Counted from the first letter of the stretch, positions 16,440 to 26,265 are shown. The stretch is 64,000 nucleotides of DNA from Oceanicola sp. D3 (GCF_006351965.1 NZ_CP040932.1:2356001-2420000), one strand, 5' to 3'. Program-made: numbers and translations. Notes: generated by a model from the letters alone, not told the origin.

Positions 16440-18107
16440 TCACACCTCGATCGTCTTGGGCCGCGCCCGTTCAAACCACGTCACAATCAGCAGACGGGTC
16501 ACATAGATCGCCGTGAACACCGAGGTGATGATCCCCAGCGCCAGCGTCACCGAAAAGCCCCGCACCGGGCCCGAGCCGAGCACGAACAGGATCGCGGCCG
16601 TGATGAAGGTGGTGATATTGGCGTCGATAATCGCACTCAGCGCCTTCTCATAGCCCAGCGAAATCGCCCGGCTCGGCCCCTTGGCCGTTTTCAACTCCTC
16701 GCGGATCCGCTCGAACACCAGCACATTGGCGTCCACCGCCATCCCGATGGTCAGCACGATCCCGGCAATACCGGGCAAGGTCAGCGTCGCGCCGATGGTG
16801 CTGAGCAGGCCGAAGATCAGGCCCACGTTGATGAGCAGCGCGATATTGGCGAAAATCCCGAACAGCCCATAGCTGAGCGCCATGAACACGAGCACTGCGG
16901 CAAAGGCCACCAGACAGGCAATCGCACCGGCGCGGATGCTGTCCGCCCCAAGCTCGGGGCCAATCGTGCGCTCCTGCAAAAAGTCCATGCCCGCCGGCAG
17001 AGCCCCCGCGCGGAGCAGCACCGCAAGGTCACTGCTCTCCTGCACCGAGAAGTTGCCCGAGATAATGCCGGTGCCGCCCGGAATATGCTGGCGGATAACC
17101 GGGGCGCTGATCACCTCGCCGTCCAGCACAATGGCAAAGGGGCTACCCACGTTCTCGGCGGTGTAATCGCCAAACTTGCGCGCCCCGCTGGCGTTGAACC
17201 GGAAGTTCACCGCTGGCTGGCCGTTCTGGTCAAAGTCCGGCTGCGCGTCCACCAACTCCTCGCCACTCACCACCGGGCTTTCTTCCAGTACGTAGTAAAC
17301 GCCCTCTTCCGAGGGGTCGGCACTGGGCAGGGTAATGGTGCGGCCCGAGGCGTCGGCATCGGGGCTGGAAACACGCTGCACCACCGGATGGAAGGTCAGC
17401 TTCGCGGTGGTGCCGATCAGGTCTTTCAACTCCTGCGCCGAGCCGATCCCCGGCACCTGAATGATGATCCGGTCGCTGCCTTGGCGCTGAATGGTCGGCT
17501 CACGGGTGCCCACCTCATCCACCCGGCGGCGGATGATCTCAAGGCTCTGCTGCACCGTCCGCTGATCGCTCAGCTCGCGCTCGGCCTCGCTGAGCTGCAC
17601 CACCAGCACGTCACCATTGGCGCTCACCTCAATGTCGGTCGCCCCCGGATAGGAGAGCGAAACAACCTGCCGGGCCAGCCCGCGCACCGTCTCCATGGCA
17701 GAGGCCATCTGGTCGGCGTTCTGAATGCGAACCTGCAACTGGTCTTCCGGCCCGTCGACGCGCCGAATGGTGCCAATCGTGGCACGCTCATCGCGCAGCG
17801 CATCGCGCACCTCCGGCCACATCGCCGTCATCCGCTCGGCATAAACCTCTTCCACCCGCACACGGCCCAGCAAATGCGCGCCGCCCCGCAGGTCGAGCCC
17901 GAGGTTGACGAGGTTGTTGGGCAACAGTCCCGGCCATGTGGCGGCATCCGCCTCCAGCTCAGGCGTGGCGCCCGTGGCCTCGATGGCCGCCACCGCGTCA
18001 TTGTGGCTCTCCACACGCGAGTAAAAGGCGTTGGGCATTGCCGCCAGCAGCCCTGCGGCCACCAGCAGCCAGATCACAAGCCGGTTGAAAAAGGTTATCT
18101 GAAGCAT
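16440..18107 (-). CDS. secD: Protein translocase subunit SecD
   Basis: The 555-residue partner of SecF has an N-terminal membrane anchor, the large periplasmic domain with LGLDLRGGAHLL, the PGIGSAQELK loop, and the C-terminal five-helix block with GMAVDANVLVFERIREELK carrying the conserved Asp of the proton path. It starts with ATG (MLQITFFNRL) after GGGGGCGCA. The order yajC-secD-secF is the standard Sec-accessory operon. Confidence 0.97.
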   Translation of the reverse strand: MLQITFFNRLVIWLLVAAGLLAAMPNAFYSRVESHNDAVAAIEATGATPELEADAATWPGLLPNNLVNLGLDLRGGAHLLGRVRVEEVYAERMTAMWPEVRDALRDERATIGTIRRVDGPEDQLQVRIQNADQMASAMETVRGLARQVVSLSYPGATDIEVSANGDVLVVQLSEAERELSDQRTVQQSLEIIRRRVDEVGTREPTIQRQGSDRIIIQVPGIGSAQELKDLIGTTAKLTFHPVVQRVSSPDADASGRTITLPSADPSEEGVYYVLEESPVVSGEELVDAQPDFDQNGQPAVNFRFNASGARKFGDYTAENVGSPFAIVLDGEVISAPVIRQHIPGGTGIISGNFSVQESSDLAVLLRAGALPAGMDFLQERTIGPELGADSIRAGAIACLVAFAAVLVFMALSYGLFGIFANIALLINVGLIFGLLSTIGATLTLPGIAGIVLTIGMAVDANVLVFERIREELKTAKGPSRAISLGYEKALSAIIDANITTFITAAILFVLGSGPVRGFSVTLALGIITSVFTAIYVTRLLIVTWFERARPKTIEV

Positions 18108-18140
18108 TGCGCCCCCGCCGAGAGTTGTCTGCGGCCTGCC

Positions 18141-18431
18141 TTACGATTTCGCGTCGGCAGCCGGTTCGGTCTTGTTGAGCACCTGTGCCACGGTCGCCTT
18201 GACCACACGCACCTTCACGCCCTCGGCGATCTCGACTTCAACCTCGTTGTCGTCGCGCACCTTGGTCACCTTGCCGACGATCCCGCCCTGGGTGATCACC
18301 TGATCGCCCCGGCGCAGCGCCGACACCATCGCCTGATGGTCCTTCAGCTTCTTCTGCTGCGGACGGATGAGCAAAAAGTACATGATCCCGAAGATCAGGA
18401 TCAGCGGCACGAGCGATTGAATGCCCTGCAT
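18141..18431 (-). CDS. yajC: Preprotein translocase subunit YajC
   Basis: This 96-residue protein has one N-terminal membrane helix (about 7-24, VPLILIFGIMYFLLIRPQQK, the YajC hallmark) and a small cytoplasmic beta domain (GDQVITQGGIVGKVTKV). It associates with SecDF. The start ATG 18429-18431 follows AAGGAGCCTCC with good spacing; longer in-frame readings upstream are not protein-like. It is the first gene of yajC-secD-secF. Confidence 0.96.
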   Translation of the reverse strand: MQGIQSLVPLILIFGIMYFLLIRPQQKKLKDHQAMVSALRRGDQVITQGGIVGKVTKVRDDNEVEVEIAEGVKVRVVKATVAQVLNKTEPAADAKS

Positions 18432-18593
18432 GGAGGCTCCTTGTTGTTCTTGTCCCGGCCCCCGCAGCCGCGGCGGGCGTTTCGGCGCGCACCCTATGGC
18501 CCGGTCTGGGGCGATGCAAGCGCGTGCGGTGGCAGATAAGGACGATTTGCCCGGAACGCCAGAGGCGGCGGTGAAACTGTCGCGGCCCATCGC

Positions 18594-18616
18594 GTAGGGT
18601 GGGCAATCTGCCCACC
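18594..18616. repeat. GGTGGGCA-ATC-TGCCCACC palindrome, copy 1
   Basis: GTAG followed by GGTGGGCAATCTGCCCACC is a perfect 8-bp stem with a 3-nt loop. The same 23 bases occur at 44494-44516. The palindrome without the leader occurs at 35017-35035, and a variant at 49171-49191. It is a small REP-like dispersed element of unknown role. Confidence 0.8.
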
Positions 18617-18944
18617 ACCCCCGCCAACCACCCCCCGCCCCCCGCAAGCCGGGCAGCGCCGTCCCATGGGGTGGCGCCCGCAACGGCGGTTCGGGGCACT
18701 TTATGGTGCAGTGGTCATCTTCCCTCCGAGGGAATCCCCAACCTCACCAAAGCGCCGCCCCGTCCCGCCCAAGGCGGGCCGATGAAAAACGGCGTACCTC
18801 CGGTGCGGCGGACGGCTCATGCCAAAGGCATGCTTCCAGCATAACGCTGCCCGGCGCCTTACGGCGCGCACCGGGCAGGCACACCCCCCCACACCCCCGC
18901 ACAGTCCACCCCGTTAACCCGCCCCTTCTGTGCGCCCATCGCGC

Positions 18945-18983
18945 ATGCATCACTTGTGCATCGCCTGTGCATGGATTGTGCAT
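18945..18983. promoter_or_regulatory. GTGCAT direct-repeat array, 11-bp period (serS upstream)
   Basis: Four units begin at 18945 (ATGCAT), 18956, 18967 and 18978 (GTGCAT), each separated by 5 variable bases, so the period is exactly 11 bp and all units face the same side of the helix. GTTAAC hexamers lie 27-30 bp on each side. A similar array, also between GTTAAC hexamers, occurs at 63168-63195. This looks like a cooperative protein-binding site; the binding protein is unknown. Confidence 0.6.
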
Positions 18984-19072
18984 CTTAACTCTTTCCGCCA
19001 TATCCCTGCCGCGTTAACCCCTCTGTACGGTGGGTCTGCTACCCCCACCAACGGCAACAAAGGACGAGAGAG

Positions 19073-20365
19073 ATGCACGATATCCGCACCATCCGTGACA
19101 ACCCCGCCGGCTTCGATGCCGCCATGGCGCGGCGCGGGATCTCCTCTGCCTCCGCCCCCATCCTTGCGCTGGACGAAGCCCGCCGCGCTGCCATCACCGC
19201 CGCCGAGGCCGCGCTGGCCGAGCGCAACGCCGCCTCCAAGCAGGTCGGTGCCGCCAAAGCCTCCGGCGATGAGGCCGAGTTTGAGCGGCTCCGCGCACTT
19301 GTGGCTGAAAAGAAAGAAGAAATTGCTCGGCTGGAAGAAGAGTCCAAGGCCCGTGACGCCGAGCTGCGCGACATGCTGATGGGCCTGCCCAACGTCATGC
19401 AAGACGATGTGCCCGACGGCGCCGATGAAAATGACAACGTCGAGATCAACCGCTGGGGCGCCCCCCGCAAGTTCAGCTTCACCCCACTGGAGCATTACGA
19501 GCTGCCCGGGGCCAAGGAGGCGATGGATTTCGAAACCGCCGCCAAGCTTGCAGGCTCCCGCTTCGTGCTGATGTCGGGCGGCATTGCCCGCATCCACCGT
19601 GCGCTCGCCCAGTTCATGCTTGATCTGCACACCACCAAGCACGGTTTGACCGAGGTGAACGCCCCGGTGCTGGTGCGCGAAGAGATGATGCTTGGCACCG
19701 GCCAACTCCCCAAGTTCGGCGAAGACAGCTACCAAACCCGCGAAGGCTGGTGGCTCATCCCCACCTCCGAGGTGACGCTGACCAACATCGTCAACGACTG
19801 TATCGTCAGCGAAAGCTACCTGCCCCGCCGCTACACCGCCCACTCGCTCTGCTTTCGCTCCGAGGCGGGCAGCGCGGGCCGAGATACCGCGGGCATGCTG
19901 CGCCAGCACCAGTTTGAAAAGGTCGAGATGGTTTCGGTGGTGCATCCCGACAAAAGCGTTGAAGAACAGCAGCGTATGACCAAATGCGCCGAGGCTGTGC
20001 TTGAAGCGCTCGATCTGCCCTACCGCACCGTCGTGCTCTGCTCGGGCGATACCGGATTCGGCGCGCGCCGCACCCATGACATCGAGGTCTGGCTGCCCGG
20101 CCAGAACACCTATCGCGAGATTTCCTCCATCTCCAACTGCGGTGATTTTCAGGCCCGCCGGATGAACGCCCGCTTCCGCCCCGAAGGTGGCGGCAAGCCC
20201 GAGTTCCTCCACACCCTCAACGGCTCCGGCCTCGCCGTCGGCCGGGCGCTAATCGCGGTTCTGGAGAACGGCCAGCAAGAGGACGGCTCAGTAACCCTTC
20301 CCGAAGCCCTCCTGCCCTATACTGGCGGCCTCGAAACCCTCACCCCCGAGGGCACCCTCGTCTGA
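19073..20365 (+). CDS. serS: Seryl-tRNA synthetase
   Basis: The 430-residue class II synthetase charges tRNA-Ser. It has the N-terminal tRNA-binding coiled coil (about 30-100, rich in Ala/Glu/Lys), then motif 2 ([20 protein letters not shown]), the [18 protein letters not shown] block and motif 3 ([16 protein letters not shown]). The ATG follows AAAGGACGAGAG. A 10-bp perfect inverted repeat lies just after its stop codon. Confidence 0.98.
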   Translation: MHDIRTIRDNPAGFDAAMARRGISSASAPILALDEARRAAITAAEAALAERNAASKQVGAAKASGDEAEFERLRALVAEKKEEIARLEEESKARDAELRDMLMGLPNVMQDDVPDGADENDNVEINRWGAPRKFSFTPLEHYELPGAKEAMDFETAAKLAGSRFVLMSGGIARIHRALAQFMLDLHTTKHGLTEVNAPVLVREEMMLGTGQLPKFGEDSYQTREGWWLIPTSEVTLTNIVNDCIVSESYLPRRYTAHSLCFRSEAGSAGRDTAGMLRQHQFEKVEMVSVVHPDKSVEEQQRMTKCAEAVLEALDLPYRTVVLCSGDTGFGARRTHDIEVWLPGQNTYREISSISNCGDFQARRMNARFRPEGGGKPEFLHTLNGSGLAVGRALIAVLENGQQEDGSVTLPEALLPYTGGLETLTPEGTLV

Positions 20366-20370
20366 TCCCC

Positions 20371-20411
20371 TTGCTCCCCCGAGGCCCGCAGCCTACATCT
20401 TGGGGGAGCAA
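20371..20411. terminator. Inverted repeat between serS and bolA
   Basis: TTGCTCCCCC (20371-20380) pairs perfectly with GGGGGAGCAA (20402-20411) around a 21-nt loop, 5 bp after the serS stop. There is no T tract on either strand, so it could be a weak or Rho-assisted terminator or a processing or stability hairpin in front of bolA. Confidence 0.5.
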
Positions 20412-20426
20412 TACGAAGGAGGCCAA

Positions 20427-20660
20427 ATGGCCATCGACGCGCAGGACATCGAAAACCTCATCCGCGAGGCCTTTCCCGAGGCCAAGATCACCGTTCAGGG
20501 CGATGACGGCCAGCATTTCGCCGCCGAGGTCGTGGACGAAAGCTTTCGCGGCCAGAACCGCGTGCAACAGCAACGCGCCGTCTATGCCGCCCTCAAGGGC
20601 AAGATGGACGGCCCGGCCGGCGAGCTGCACGCACTGGCGCTCACCACCCGGGCCCCCTAG
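20427..20660 (+). CDS. BolA-family protein
   Basis: This 77-residue protein is the complete BolA/IbaG fold: LIREAFPEAKITVQGDDGQHFAAEVVDESFRGQNRVQQQRAVYAAL, with the conserved His and the FxGxxRVxRHR-type helix (here NRVQQQR). BolA proteins bind [2Fe-2S] together with CGFS monothiol glutaredoxins, and such a glutaredoxin is encoded 0.7 kb downstream (21359). The ATG at 20427 follows GAAGGAGGCCAA. Confidence 0.93.
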   Translation: MAIDAQDIENLIREAFPEAKITVQGDDGQHFAAEVVDESFRGQNRVQQQRAVYAALKGKMDGPAGELHALALTTRAP

Positions 20661-20668
20661 GCGCCGCG

Positions 20669-20866
20669 ATGGACCCGGGCCTGATCCTCATAAGCGGGTT
20701 TCTGGTCGCCATCCTCGCCTACCGCGCCATTTTCGCCTCGCGCAAGAAACACCGGATCAACCCCGACCCGGAGCCAGACGCGCCAGACACCCCGGCAGAG
20801 CCCGCCCGAAAGCGCCGCGCGTCCTATGGCGCCGCCCGCTCCAGAACCCGCAACAACTTGAAATAA
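20669..20866 (+). CDS. Small single-span membrane protein, unknown
   Basis: The product has 65 residues: one N-terminal membrane helix (MDPGLILISGFLVAILAYRA) and a hydrophilic, Pro- and Arg-rich tail ending RSRTRNNLK. It starts 8 bp after the bolA stop with a weak AGGCG site. No family is recognised. Position between bolA and grxD on the same strand, and tight spacing, support a real gene. Confidence 0.6.
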   Translation: MDPGLILISGFLVAILAYRAIFASRKKHRINPDPEPDAPDTPAEPARKRRASYGAARSRTRNNLK

Positions 20867-20880
20867 ATGACTTTTTTGGC

Positions 20881-21129
20881 ATGAGCATCCTAACCGCCGT
20901 CTGGATCATCCTTGGGTTGATCGGCCTCGCCCTGATCGCCGGCATGATCGTTCAGGCCCGCAGGCAGCGCCGCGCCCCCCGGCGGAACCGGGGTGTCTCG
21001 CCCGGACAGGGATCGTCCATCCTGCATGAAGGCCACGGCGGCGGCACTTCTGGCGGCGGCTACAGCCGCCCCACCCTCGTGCCGCGCGACCCGCAAGCCT
21101 ATGCCAAGGCCATGCAGCCACGCAAATGA
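20881..21129 (+). CDS. Small single-span membrane protein, unknown
   Basis: The product has 82 residues: an N-terminal membrane helix (LTAVWIILGLIGLALIAGMIV), a strongly basic segment (QARRQRRAPRRNRG), then a Gly-rich stretch (HEGHGGGTSGGGYSRP). It begins 14 bp after the previous stop and ends by overlapping the next ORF in ATGA. It probably sits in the inner membrane with a cytoplasmic basic tail. Function unknown. Confidence 0.55.
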   Translation: MSILTAVWIILGLIGLALIAGMIVQARRQRRAPRRNRGVSPGQGSSILHEGHGGGTSGGGYSRPTLVPRDPQAYAKAMQPRK

Positions 21130-21311
21130 GCACGGGTCTGCTCCTCTTCTGGGGTGCCATCGCCGTCATTGCCTTACTCGGGGTAATCGAGATCATCCGC
21201 AAGGGGCGGCGCGGCCCGCGCAGATGCCAGGGCCGAACGCGCCCGCCGCCTGCGCCCCTGTTTCCATCACCGATCCGGCTGGAAATCCCGGCCCAAGCCC
21301 TCTATCTGTAG
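21126..21311 (+). CDS. Small single-span membrane protein, unknown
   Basis: The product has 61 residues with one membrane helix (LLLFWGAIAVIALLGVIEII) followed by a basic Pro-rich tail. Its ATG overlaps the preceding stop (ATGA). The downstream half has little character and the true end could be affected by sequence error; only the helix and coupling support it. Confidence 0.45.
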   Translation: MSTGLLLFWGAIAVIALLGVIEIIRKGRRGPRRCQGRTRPPPAPLFPSPIRLEIPAQALYL

Positions 21312-21358
21312 CCCGAAACACACCGCCCGAAAGGCCGCGCAGGCCGAAGGAGACAGCA

Positions 21359-21718
21359 ATGTCCGCACAAGACCAGATCGCCGAAACCGTCAAAGCCAAC
21401 GATGTCGTGCTCTACATGAAGGGCACCAAGGAGATGCCGCAATGCGGGTTTTCCTCCCGCGTGGCCGGGGTGCTCAACTTCATGGGTGTCGAGTTCACCG
21501 ATGTGAACGTGCTGGCCGACGAGAACATCCGCCAAGGCATCAAGGACTACTCCGACTGGCCCACCATCCCCCAGCTCTACGTGAAGGGCGAGTTTGTGGG
21601 CGGCTGCGACATCATCACCGAGATGACCCTCTCGGGCGAGCTTGACGCGCTGCTGGAGCAAAACGGCGTCACCTACGACAAGGCCGCCGCCGACAAGATC
21701 CGCGAAGCCAACGCCTGA
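21359..21718 (+). CDS. grxD: Monothiol glutaredoxin, Grx4 type
   Basis: This 119-residue protein has the CGFS active site in KEMPQCGFSSRVAGVLN, the glutathione-binding WPTIPQLYVKGEFVGGCDII block, and full family length. CGFS glutaredoxins bridge a [2Fe-2S] cluster as homodimers or with BolA proteins and serve in cluster delivery and iron sensing. It follows GAAGGAGACAGCA. With the upstream bolA it forms a typical BolA-Grx4 neighbourhood, here interrupted by three small membrane ORFs. Confidence 0.95.
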   Translation: MSAQDQIAETVKANDVVLYMKGTKEMPQCGFSSRVAGVLNFMGVEFTDVNVLADENIRQGIKDYSDWPTIPQLYVKGEFVGGCDIITEMTLSGELDALLEQNGVTYDKAAADKIREANA

Positions 21719-21753
21719 TTTTCGCCTAAAGCCAAGGCGTTACGGGCCGAAGC

Positions 21754-22530
21754 TCACATCCGCCATTCCGGCGTCGCCGCCATCCGCATCAGGCGGAACC
21801 GGCGGCGAAACTCGCTCATCCCCAGCGCGCCCGCAGCCACCCGGCCGGGCGCGCTGATTGCTTTGCGCATCAGCACCGGTGCCATGGCCCCGGTCAGCAT
21901 CGGCGCAGAGGCTTCGCTGCCGAGTTTTCCGCGCCATTGCGCACCAGAAGTCATCTCGGCAAGCCCCTGTTCTGCCAGTGCTTTCACCGCCTCGGGCCGA
22001 CCATCCACCAGCGGGTAGCGCCCCCGGCTTTCCAGCTCCGGCACCGCCTGAAAATACCTCGCCAGTGCCGCGCCCCGGCCCCAGTGGCGCAGGCCCTCTT
22101 CGGCCTCCGTCCCCGCGCCAAGCGCCGCGGCAGCCGCCCAGACAAGCCCGCCGCCCGTGGCATCAAGGTAGTTCCAGAAGGCCGCCTCATCGGCAAAGGG
22201 CTCACGCCCCACATCCCACTCCCGCGCATCCACACAGGCCATCAACGGCGCAACCGGCACCCCGGCCTTCACCGCCTCTGCAAGCGGGGCAGCCACCTCA
22301 TGAGCCCGCGCTTTCCCGGCCTCTGCCTCCTCCAGCACATCGCGCCAGAATTGCAGCCGCATCTGCGCAATCATCGGCTCTTCGCTGGCCCATGGCGCAC
22401 GCGCCACCTCCAGTGCAAAGGCCTGAACAGGGAAGAGAATTTTCCGCGCCTCAACCGGCGCAGCCATGATGGCGGCAAAGCCCTCACGGCCGGAGCGGGC
22501 CACCAGATCTGCACAGGCCTGCAAACTCAT
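21754..22530 (-). CDS. Squalene/phytoene synthase-like protein (NDUFAF6 type)
   Basis: The 258-residue helical protein is of the squalene/phytoene synthase fold: ARKILFPVQAFALEVARAPWASEEPMIAQMRLQFWRDVLEE matches NDUFAF6-type proteins. The Asp-rich DxxxD prenyl-diphosphate motifs of true synthases are not obvious. NDUFAF6 is a complex I assembly factor in mitochondria; the bacterial role is uncertain, so a prenyl transferase activity should not be assumed. The ATG at 22530 overlaps the end of the upstream methyltransferase by 4 nt. Confidence 0.82.
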   Translation of the reverse strand: MSLQACADLVARSGREGFAAIMAAPVEARKILFPVQAFALEVARAPWASEEPMIAQMRLQFWRDVLEEAEAGKARAHEVAAPLAEAVKAGVPVAPLMACVDAREWDVGREPFADEAAFWNYLDATGGGLVWAAAAALGAGTEAEEGLRHWGRGAALARYFQAVPELESRGRYPLVDGRPEAVKALAEQGLAEMTSGAQWRGKLGSEASAPMLTGAMAPVLMRKAISAPGRVAAGALGMSEFRRRFRLMRMAATPEWRM

Positions 22531-23246
22531 GGACGGCGCGCCACGACCAGTTGATAGCCGGTCTCCCGCTTCACCCGGCTCCACAGCGCCATCTCCTGCT
22601 CCATCGCCGCCAAAACGCTCTCCATTTCCGGCGTTGCCCCGGCGTCCCGTCGCCGGGTGATCTCGGCCTTCAGCGGCGAATAGAGCGCCGCCCATGCCGC
22701 ATTGCTCAGCGGGCGGTCGGCAATCAGCTCATAGCCCGCCTCGGCCACCTCTGCCCGCAACTCCGCTTCCGTCGGCACCGGAACATCCATCCAGAAGGCC
22801 CGCGCATCTACCGAGGCATCGGAGCGAAAGTAGACCGGCGCCGAAAACGCAACCGCCCCGCCCGCACGCAGCGCCTTGCGAAATCCGCGCAAACCATTGA
22901 CCGTGCCCAAGAAATAGATCGCCCCGGCGCACCAGATAAAGTCAAACGGCGCTTCCGGCAGCGTCTCCAGCGCGGCAAGGTCGCCGGGCCCTACACGCAC
23001 CCGCGCCTCCCCGGCCAGCCGCGCCCTCGCGGCCTCCAGCAGCGTCTCTTCCTTGTCGCAGGCCACAATGTTTGCGCCCGGCATGGCCGCCAGCAGGGCC
23101 TCGGTATCGCCACCCGTGCCGCAGCCCGCGTCGCACACCTTCAGGGCCTCCCCGGCCCCCGCCTCAGCCACGGCCCAGGCCACGTCCTTGGCCAGTCCCG
23201 GGCCCTGCCGTGGCACCGAGGCGAAGAGCTCCAGAAAAGCGCTCAC
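22527..23246 (-). CDS. Class I SAM-dependent methyltransferase
   Basis: The protein has about 239 residues with the Rossmann methyltransferase core: motif I VCDAGCGTGGDTEALL, acidic end of strand 2 (IVACDKEE), FDFIWCAGAIYFLG at strand 4 and a GGAVAFSAP strand 5 region. The methyl acceptor is unknown. A GTG at 23244-23246, overlapping the cimA stop as GTGA and preceded by AAGGTGGGAGA, is the likely start; a start 15 codons upstream would overlap cimA further. Coupled downstream to the NDUFAF6-like gene. Confidence 0.85.
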   Translation of the reverse strand: MSAFLELFASVPRQGPGLAKDVAWAVAEAGAGEALKVCDAGCGTGGDTEALLAAMPGANIVACDKEETLLEAARARLAGEARVRVGPGDLAALETLPEAPFDFIWCAGAIYFLGTVNGLRGFRKALRAGGAVAFSAPVYFRSDASVDARAFWMDVPVPTEAELRAEVAEAGYELIADRPLSNAAWAALYSPLKAEITRRRDAGATPEMESVLAAMEQEMALWSRVKRETGYQLVVARRP

Positions 23247-24874
23247 TCTCCCACCTTTCGCAACTCCGCGCCGGTCTGCACCAGCTTCCATGTCACCGCA
23301 TCAATCAGCGCGCCAAAGCTGGCATCCACGATATTGGCGCTCACCCCCACCGTGCTCCAGCGCCGCCCGGATGCATCCTCGCTGTCGATGATCACCCGCG
23401 TCACCGCCTCGGTGCCACCATTGGTGATGCGCACCTTGAAGTCCACCAGCCGCATCCCCTCCAGCCGCCCCGCATAGGGCCCCAGATCGGCGATCAGCGC
23501 GTTCCACAGCGCGTGCACCGGCCCGGCATCCTGCATCTCTTCGGGGTGCTCGTTCTTGAAATAATTGGTCGTCAGCCCCGCGCCGGGCAGGCTCACCGCC
23601 ACCACCGCCTCGCTTTCCACCACGATTTGCCCCTTGGCATTGCGCCGCCGCTCCGAGATCACCCGGTAGCGCTCCACGTCGAAGAACTCGGGCAGCAGCC
23701 CAAGCTCGCGGCGGGCAAGAAGCTCAAAGCTCGCCTGCGCGGTGTCGTAAGAAAACCCCTGCGATTCCCGCGCCTTGATGGTGTTCAAAATCGCCGCCAG
23801 CTGCGCCTTCTCCGCTTCCAGCCCGGCCTCCGCGAGACGTCGCCGCAGGTTCGACGTGCCCGCCTGGTTGCTCATCGGGATCACCCGCGCATTGCCCACC
23901 AGCTCCGGCTCGATGTGCTCATAGGTCGTCGGGTTCTTCAAAATCGCGCTCGCGTGCAGCCCCGCCTTATGGGCAAAGGCCGAGGCCCCAACAAAGGGCG
24001 CGGCGCGCATCGGCACGCGGTTGAGGATGTCATCCAGCTTGCGCGAAATCAGCGTCATCCGCGCAAGGCTCTCCTCCGTCACACCCGTCGTATAGGCGCT
24101 GCGATAGGGCTCCTTCAGCAGTAAAATCGGGATCAGCGTCGTCAGGCTCGCATTGCCGCAACGCTCGCCAAGGCCATTGAGCGTGCCCTGAATCTGCCGC
24201 GCCCCCGCATCCACCGCCGCAAGGCTGCCCGCCACCGCATTGCCGGTGTCGTTATGGGTGTGAATCCCCAGATGATCGCCCGGAACCCCTGCCTCGATTA
24301 CATCCTTTACGATCTGGTAAATCTCTCCGGGTAGAGTGCCCCCATTGGTGTCACAGAGCACCACCCAGCGGGCCCCGGCCTCCAGCGCGGCTTTCAGGCA
24401 CTCCAGCGCGTAGGCCGGGTTGGCCTTGTAGCCGTCAAAGAAGTGCTCGGCATCAAACAGCGCCTCGCGCCCCTGCGCCACGAGATGCGCCACCGAAGCG
24501 CGAATGTTGTCCACGTTCTCCTCGAGCGTGATCTCCAGCGCATCGGTCACATGAAAATCATGGGTCTTGCCCACAAGGCAAACCGAAGGCGTGCCCGCAT
24601 TGAGCACCCCCGCCAAGACCTCGTCATTCTCGGCAGATCGCCCGGCCCGCTTGGTCATCCCGAAGGCGGTGAAGGTCGCCCTAAGCTGCGGCTTGGCCTC
24701 AAAAAACGCCGAATCCGTCGGGTTCGCCCCCGGCCATCCCCCCTCGATATGATCAACGCCCAACCCATCCAGCAGCGCCGCAATCTCCTGCTTCTCATCG
24801 AGCGAAAACTGCACGCCTTGGGTTTGTTGCCCGTCGCGGAGGGTCGTGTCGTAGAGATAAAGCCGTTCGGTCAT
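23243..24874 (-). CDS. cimA: (R)-citramalate synthase
   Basis: The 543-residue DRE-TIM enzyme condenses pyruvate and acetyl-CoA to citramalate, feeding threonine-independent isoleucine synthesis. Motifs: [14 protein letters not shown] (catalytic Arg-Asp), [21 protein letters not shown] (metal ligands), [11 protein letters not shown], and a C-terminal LeuA-type regulatory domain (about 400-540) that usually binds the end-product. Its start overlaps the cysS stop in ATGA. It is also similar to isopropylmalate synthase, but the length and DGQQTQGV variant favour the citramalate group. Confidence 0.9.
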   Translation of the reverse strand: MTERLYLYDTTLRDGQQTQGVQFSLDEKQEIAALLDGLGVDHIEGGWPGANPTDSAFFEAKPQLRATFTAFGMTKRAGRSAENDEVLAGVLNAGTPSVCLVGKTHDFHVTDALEITLEENVDNIRASVAHLVAQGREALFDAEHFFDGYKANPAYALECLKAALEAGARWVVLCDTNGGTLPGEIYQIVKDVIEAGVPGDHLGIHTHNDTGNAVAGSLAAVDAGARQIQGTLNGLGERCGNASLTTLIPILLLKEPYRSAYTTGVTEESLARMTLISRKLDDILNRVPMRAAPFVGASAFAHKAGLHASAILKNPTTYEHIEPELVGNARVIPMSNQAGTSNLRRRLAEAGLEAEKAQLAAILNTIKARESQGFSYDTAQASFELLARRELGLLPEFFDVERYRVISERRRNAKGQIVVESEAVVAVSLPGAGLTTNYFKNEHPEEMQDAGPVHALWNALIADLGPYAGRLEGMRLVDFKVRITNGGTEAVTRVIIDSEDASGRRWSTVGVSANIVDASFGALIDAVTWKLVQTGAELRKVGE

Positions 24875-26265
24875 AGCAACCCCTCCAGCTTGCTCGCGTC
24901 AAACTCCGGTTTCACTATCAGATCCACGCCAAGCCTGCTCATCTTCACCTCCACCCCGGCTTCGATCAACGCCGCTTTCAGCGTATCAACGGCGGAGAAG
25001 TCCTTGTTCTCCATCGCCGCCTCCCGCAAAGCCCCAAGGCGCTCGGCATAGGCAGACAGGTCAACCCCCGGCGCAGCGTTCCAGCCTGCGAGCTCCTCAG
25101 TCAGGATCCCCATCAGGCGGGCGGATGCAAGGAACGTGCCCTTCTCATAGAAGCAATCCTTCTGCGGATTGGCTGCGATCTCCTTGGCCATGGCGTGTAG
25201 TCGGGTGATGGCACCCGCGGTATTCAGATCGTCCGCCAGCGCCTCAGCGACTGCCGTGTCCGGGCCCGTTTCCTCCGCACCGGCCACCAACCCGCGCCAA
25301 TCACGCAGCGTCGCCTCCGCCTCCTGCCGCTTCTTCTCCGTCCAATCCATCGGCTTGCGATAATGCGTGCCCAGAAACACAAACCGGATCACCTCCCCCG
25401 GCACGCCCTGATCCAACAAGTCCCTGACGGTAAAGAAATTCCCCAAGCTCTTGGACATCTTCTTGCCCTCGACCTGAAGCATCTCGTTGTGCATCCAGAT
25501 CCGGGCAAATTCCCCCTCGGGGTGGGCGCATTTGCTCTGCGCAATCTCGTTCTCATGGTGCGGAAACATCAGGTCGTTCCCGCCGCCGTGAATGTCAAAG
25601 CTCGCCCCCAGCAGCGCATCCGCCATCGCAGAGCATTCGATGTGCCAACCGGGCCGCCCCTTGCCCCAAGGCGACTCCCACCCCGGCTCCCCCGCCTTCG
25701 CAGGCTTCCAGAGCACAAAGTCCATCGGGTCTTCCTTATAGGGCGCAACTTCCACCCGCGCCCCGGCGATCATGTCATCCACCGAGCGGCCCGACAGCGC
25801 CCCGTAAGCCTCGTAAGAACGCACGCGAAACAGCACATGCCCCTCAGCGGCGTAGGCATGGCCCGCCTCAACCAGCCCCTCGATCATCGCCACCATCGCG
25901 CCAATCCAATCGGTCGCCCTCGGCATATCGGTGGGCTCCAGCGCCCCGACGGCGGCCATATCCTCCAGATACCACCGACTCGTCTCCTCGGTGATCTGCC
26001 CGATCTCGCGGCCAGATTCCTCGGCCCGCGCGATAATCTTGTCATCCACATCGGTAAAGTTGCGCACATAGCGCACGTTTTCCGCCCCGTAGACGTGCCG
26101 CAGCAGCCGGAAAAGCACGTCGAACACGATCACGGGCCGGGCGTTGCCGATATGCGCCCGGTCATAAACCGTCGGCCCGCAAACATACATGCCCACCCGT
26201 CCCGGCTCGACCGGCTCCAGAAGCTCTTTCTTCCGGGTTTTCGTATTATGCAGATAGATGTTCAT
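24871..26265 (-). CDS. cysS: Cysteinyl-tRNA synthetase
   Basis: The 464-residue class I synthetase has [16 protein letters not shown] (zinc Cys and the HIGH-type motif), [10 protein letters not shown] and [10 protein letters not shown] (remaining zinc ligands), and KKMSKSLGN. It charges tRNA-Cys. The start ATG 26263-26265 ([14 protein letters not shown]) follows GAGGACCGACC; the long in-frame extension upstream is not synthetase-like. First gene of the minus-strand set cysS-cimA-methyltransferase-NDUFAF6-like, all overlapping by 4 nt. Confidence 0.98.
   Translation of the reverse strand: MNIYLHNTKTRKKELLEPVEPGRVGMYVCGPTVYDRAHIGNARPVIVFDVLFRLLRHVYGAENVRYVRNFTDVDDKIIARAEESGREIGQITEETSRWYLEDMAAVGALEPTDMPRATDWIGAMVAMIEGLVEAGHAYAAEGHVLFRVRSYEAYGALSGRSVDDMIAGARVEVAPYKEDPMDFVLWKPAKAGEPGWESPWGKGRPGWHIECSAMADALLGASFDIHGGGNDLMFPHHENEIAQSKCAHPEGEFARIWMHNEMLQVEGKKMSKSLGNFFTVRDLLDQGVPGEVIRFVFLGTHYRKPMDWTEKKRQEAEATLRDWRGLVAGAEETGPDTAVAEALADDLNTAGAITRLHAMAKEIAANPQKDCFYEKGTFLASARLMGILTEELAGWNAAPGVDLSAYAERLGALREAAMENKDFSAVDTLKAALIEAGVEVKMSRLGVDLIVKPEFDASKLEGLL

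Larger units (their letters stand above)
18432..19072. other. Long intergenic region between yajC and serS
   Basis: There are 641 bp without a credible gene; the reading frames here are low-complexity and lack ribosome binding sites. It contains a dispersed palindrome (18594-18616), short perfect hairpins CATGCC-AAA-GGCATG (18818-18832) and CTGCCCGG/CCGGGCAG (18847-18854 with 18871-18878), two GTTAAC sites (18913, 19013) and, between them, an array of GTGCAT repeats with 11-bp spacing (18945-18983). Promoters for the divergent yajC and serS must lie here, but I could not pick -35/-10 elements with confidence. Confidence 0.6.

Noticed and set aside
18945-18983. LexA boxes of the alphaproteobacterial type (GTTC-N7-GTTC)
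   Set aside because: The 11-bp period agrees but the half-site is GTGCAT, not GTTC, and neither downstream gene is an SOS gene.
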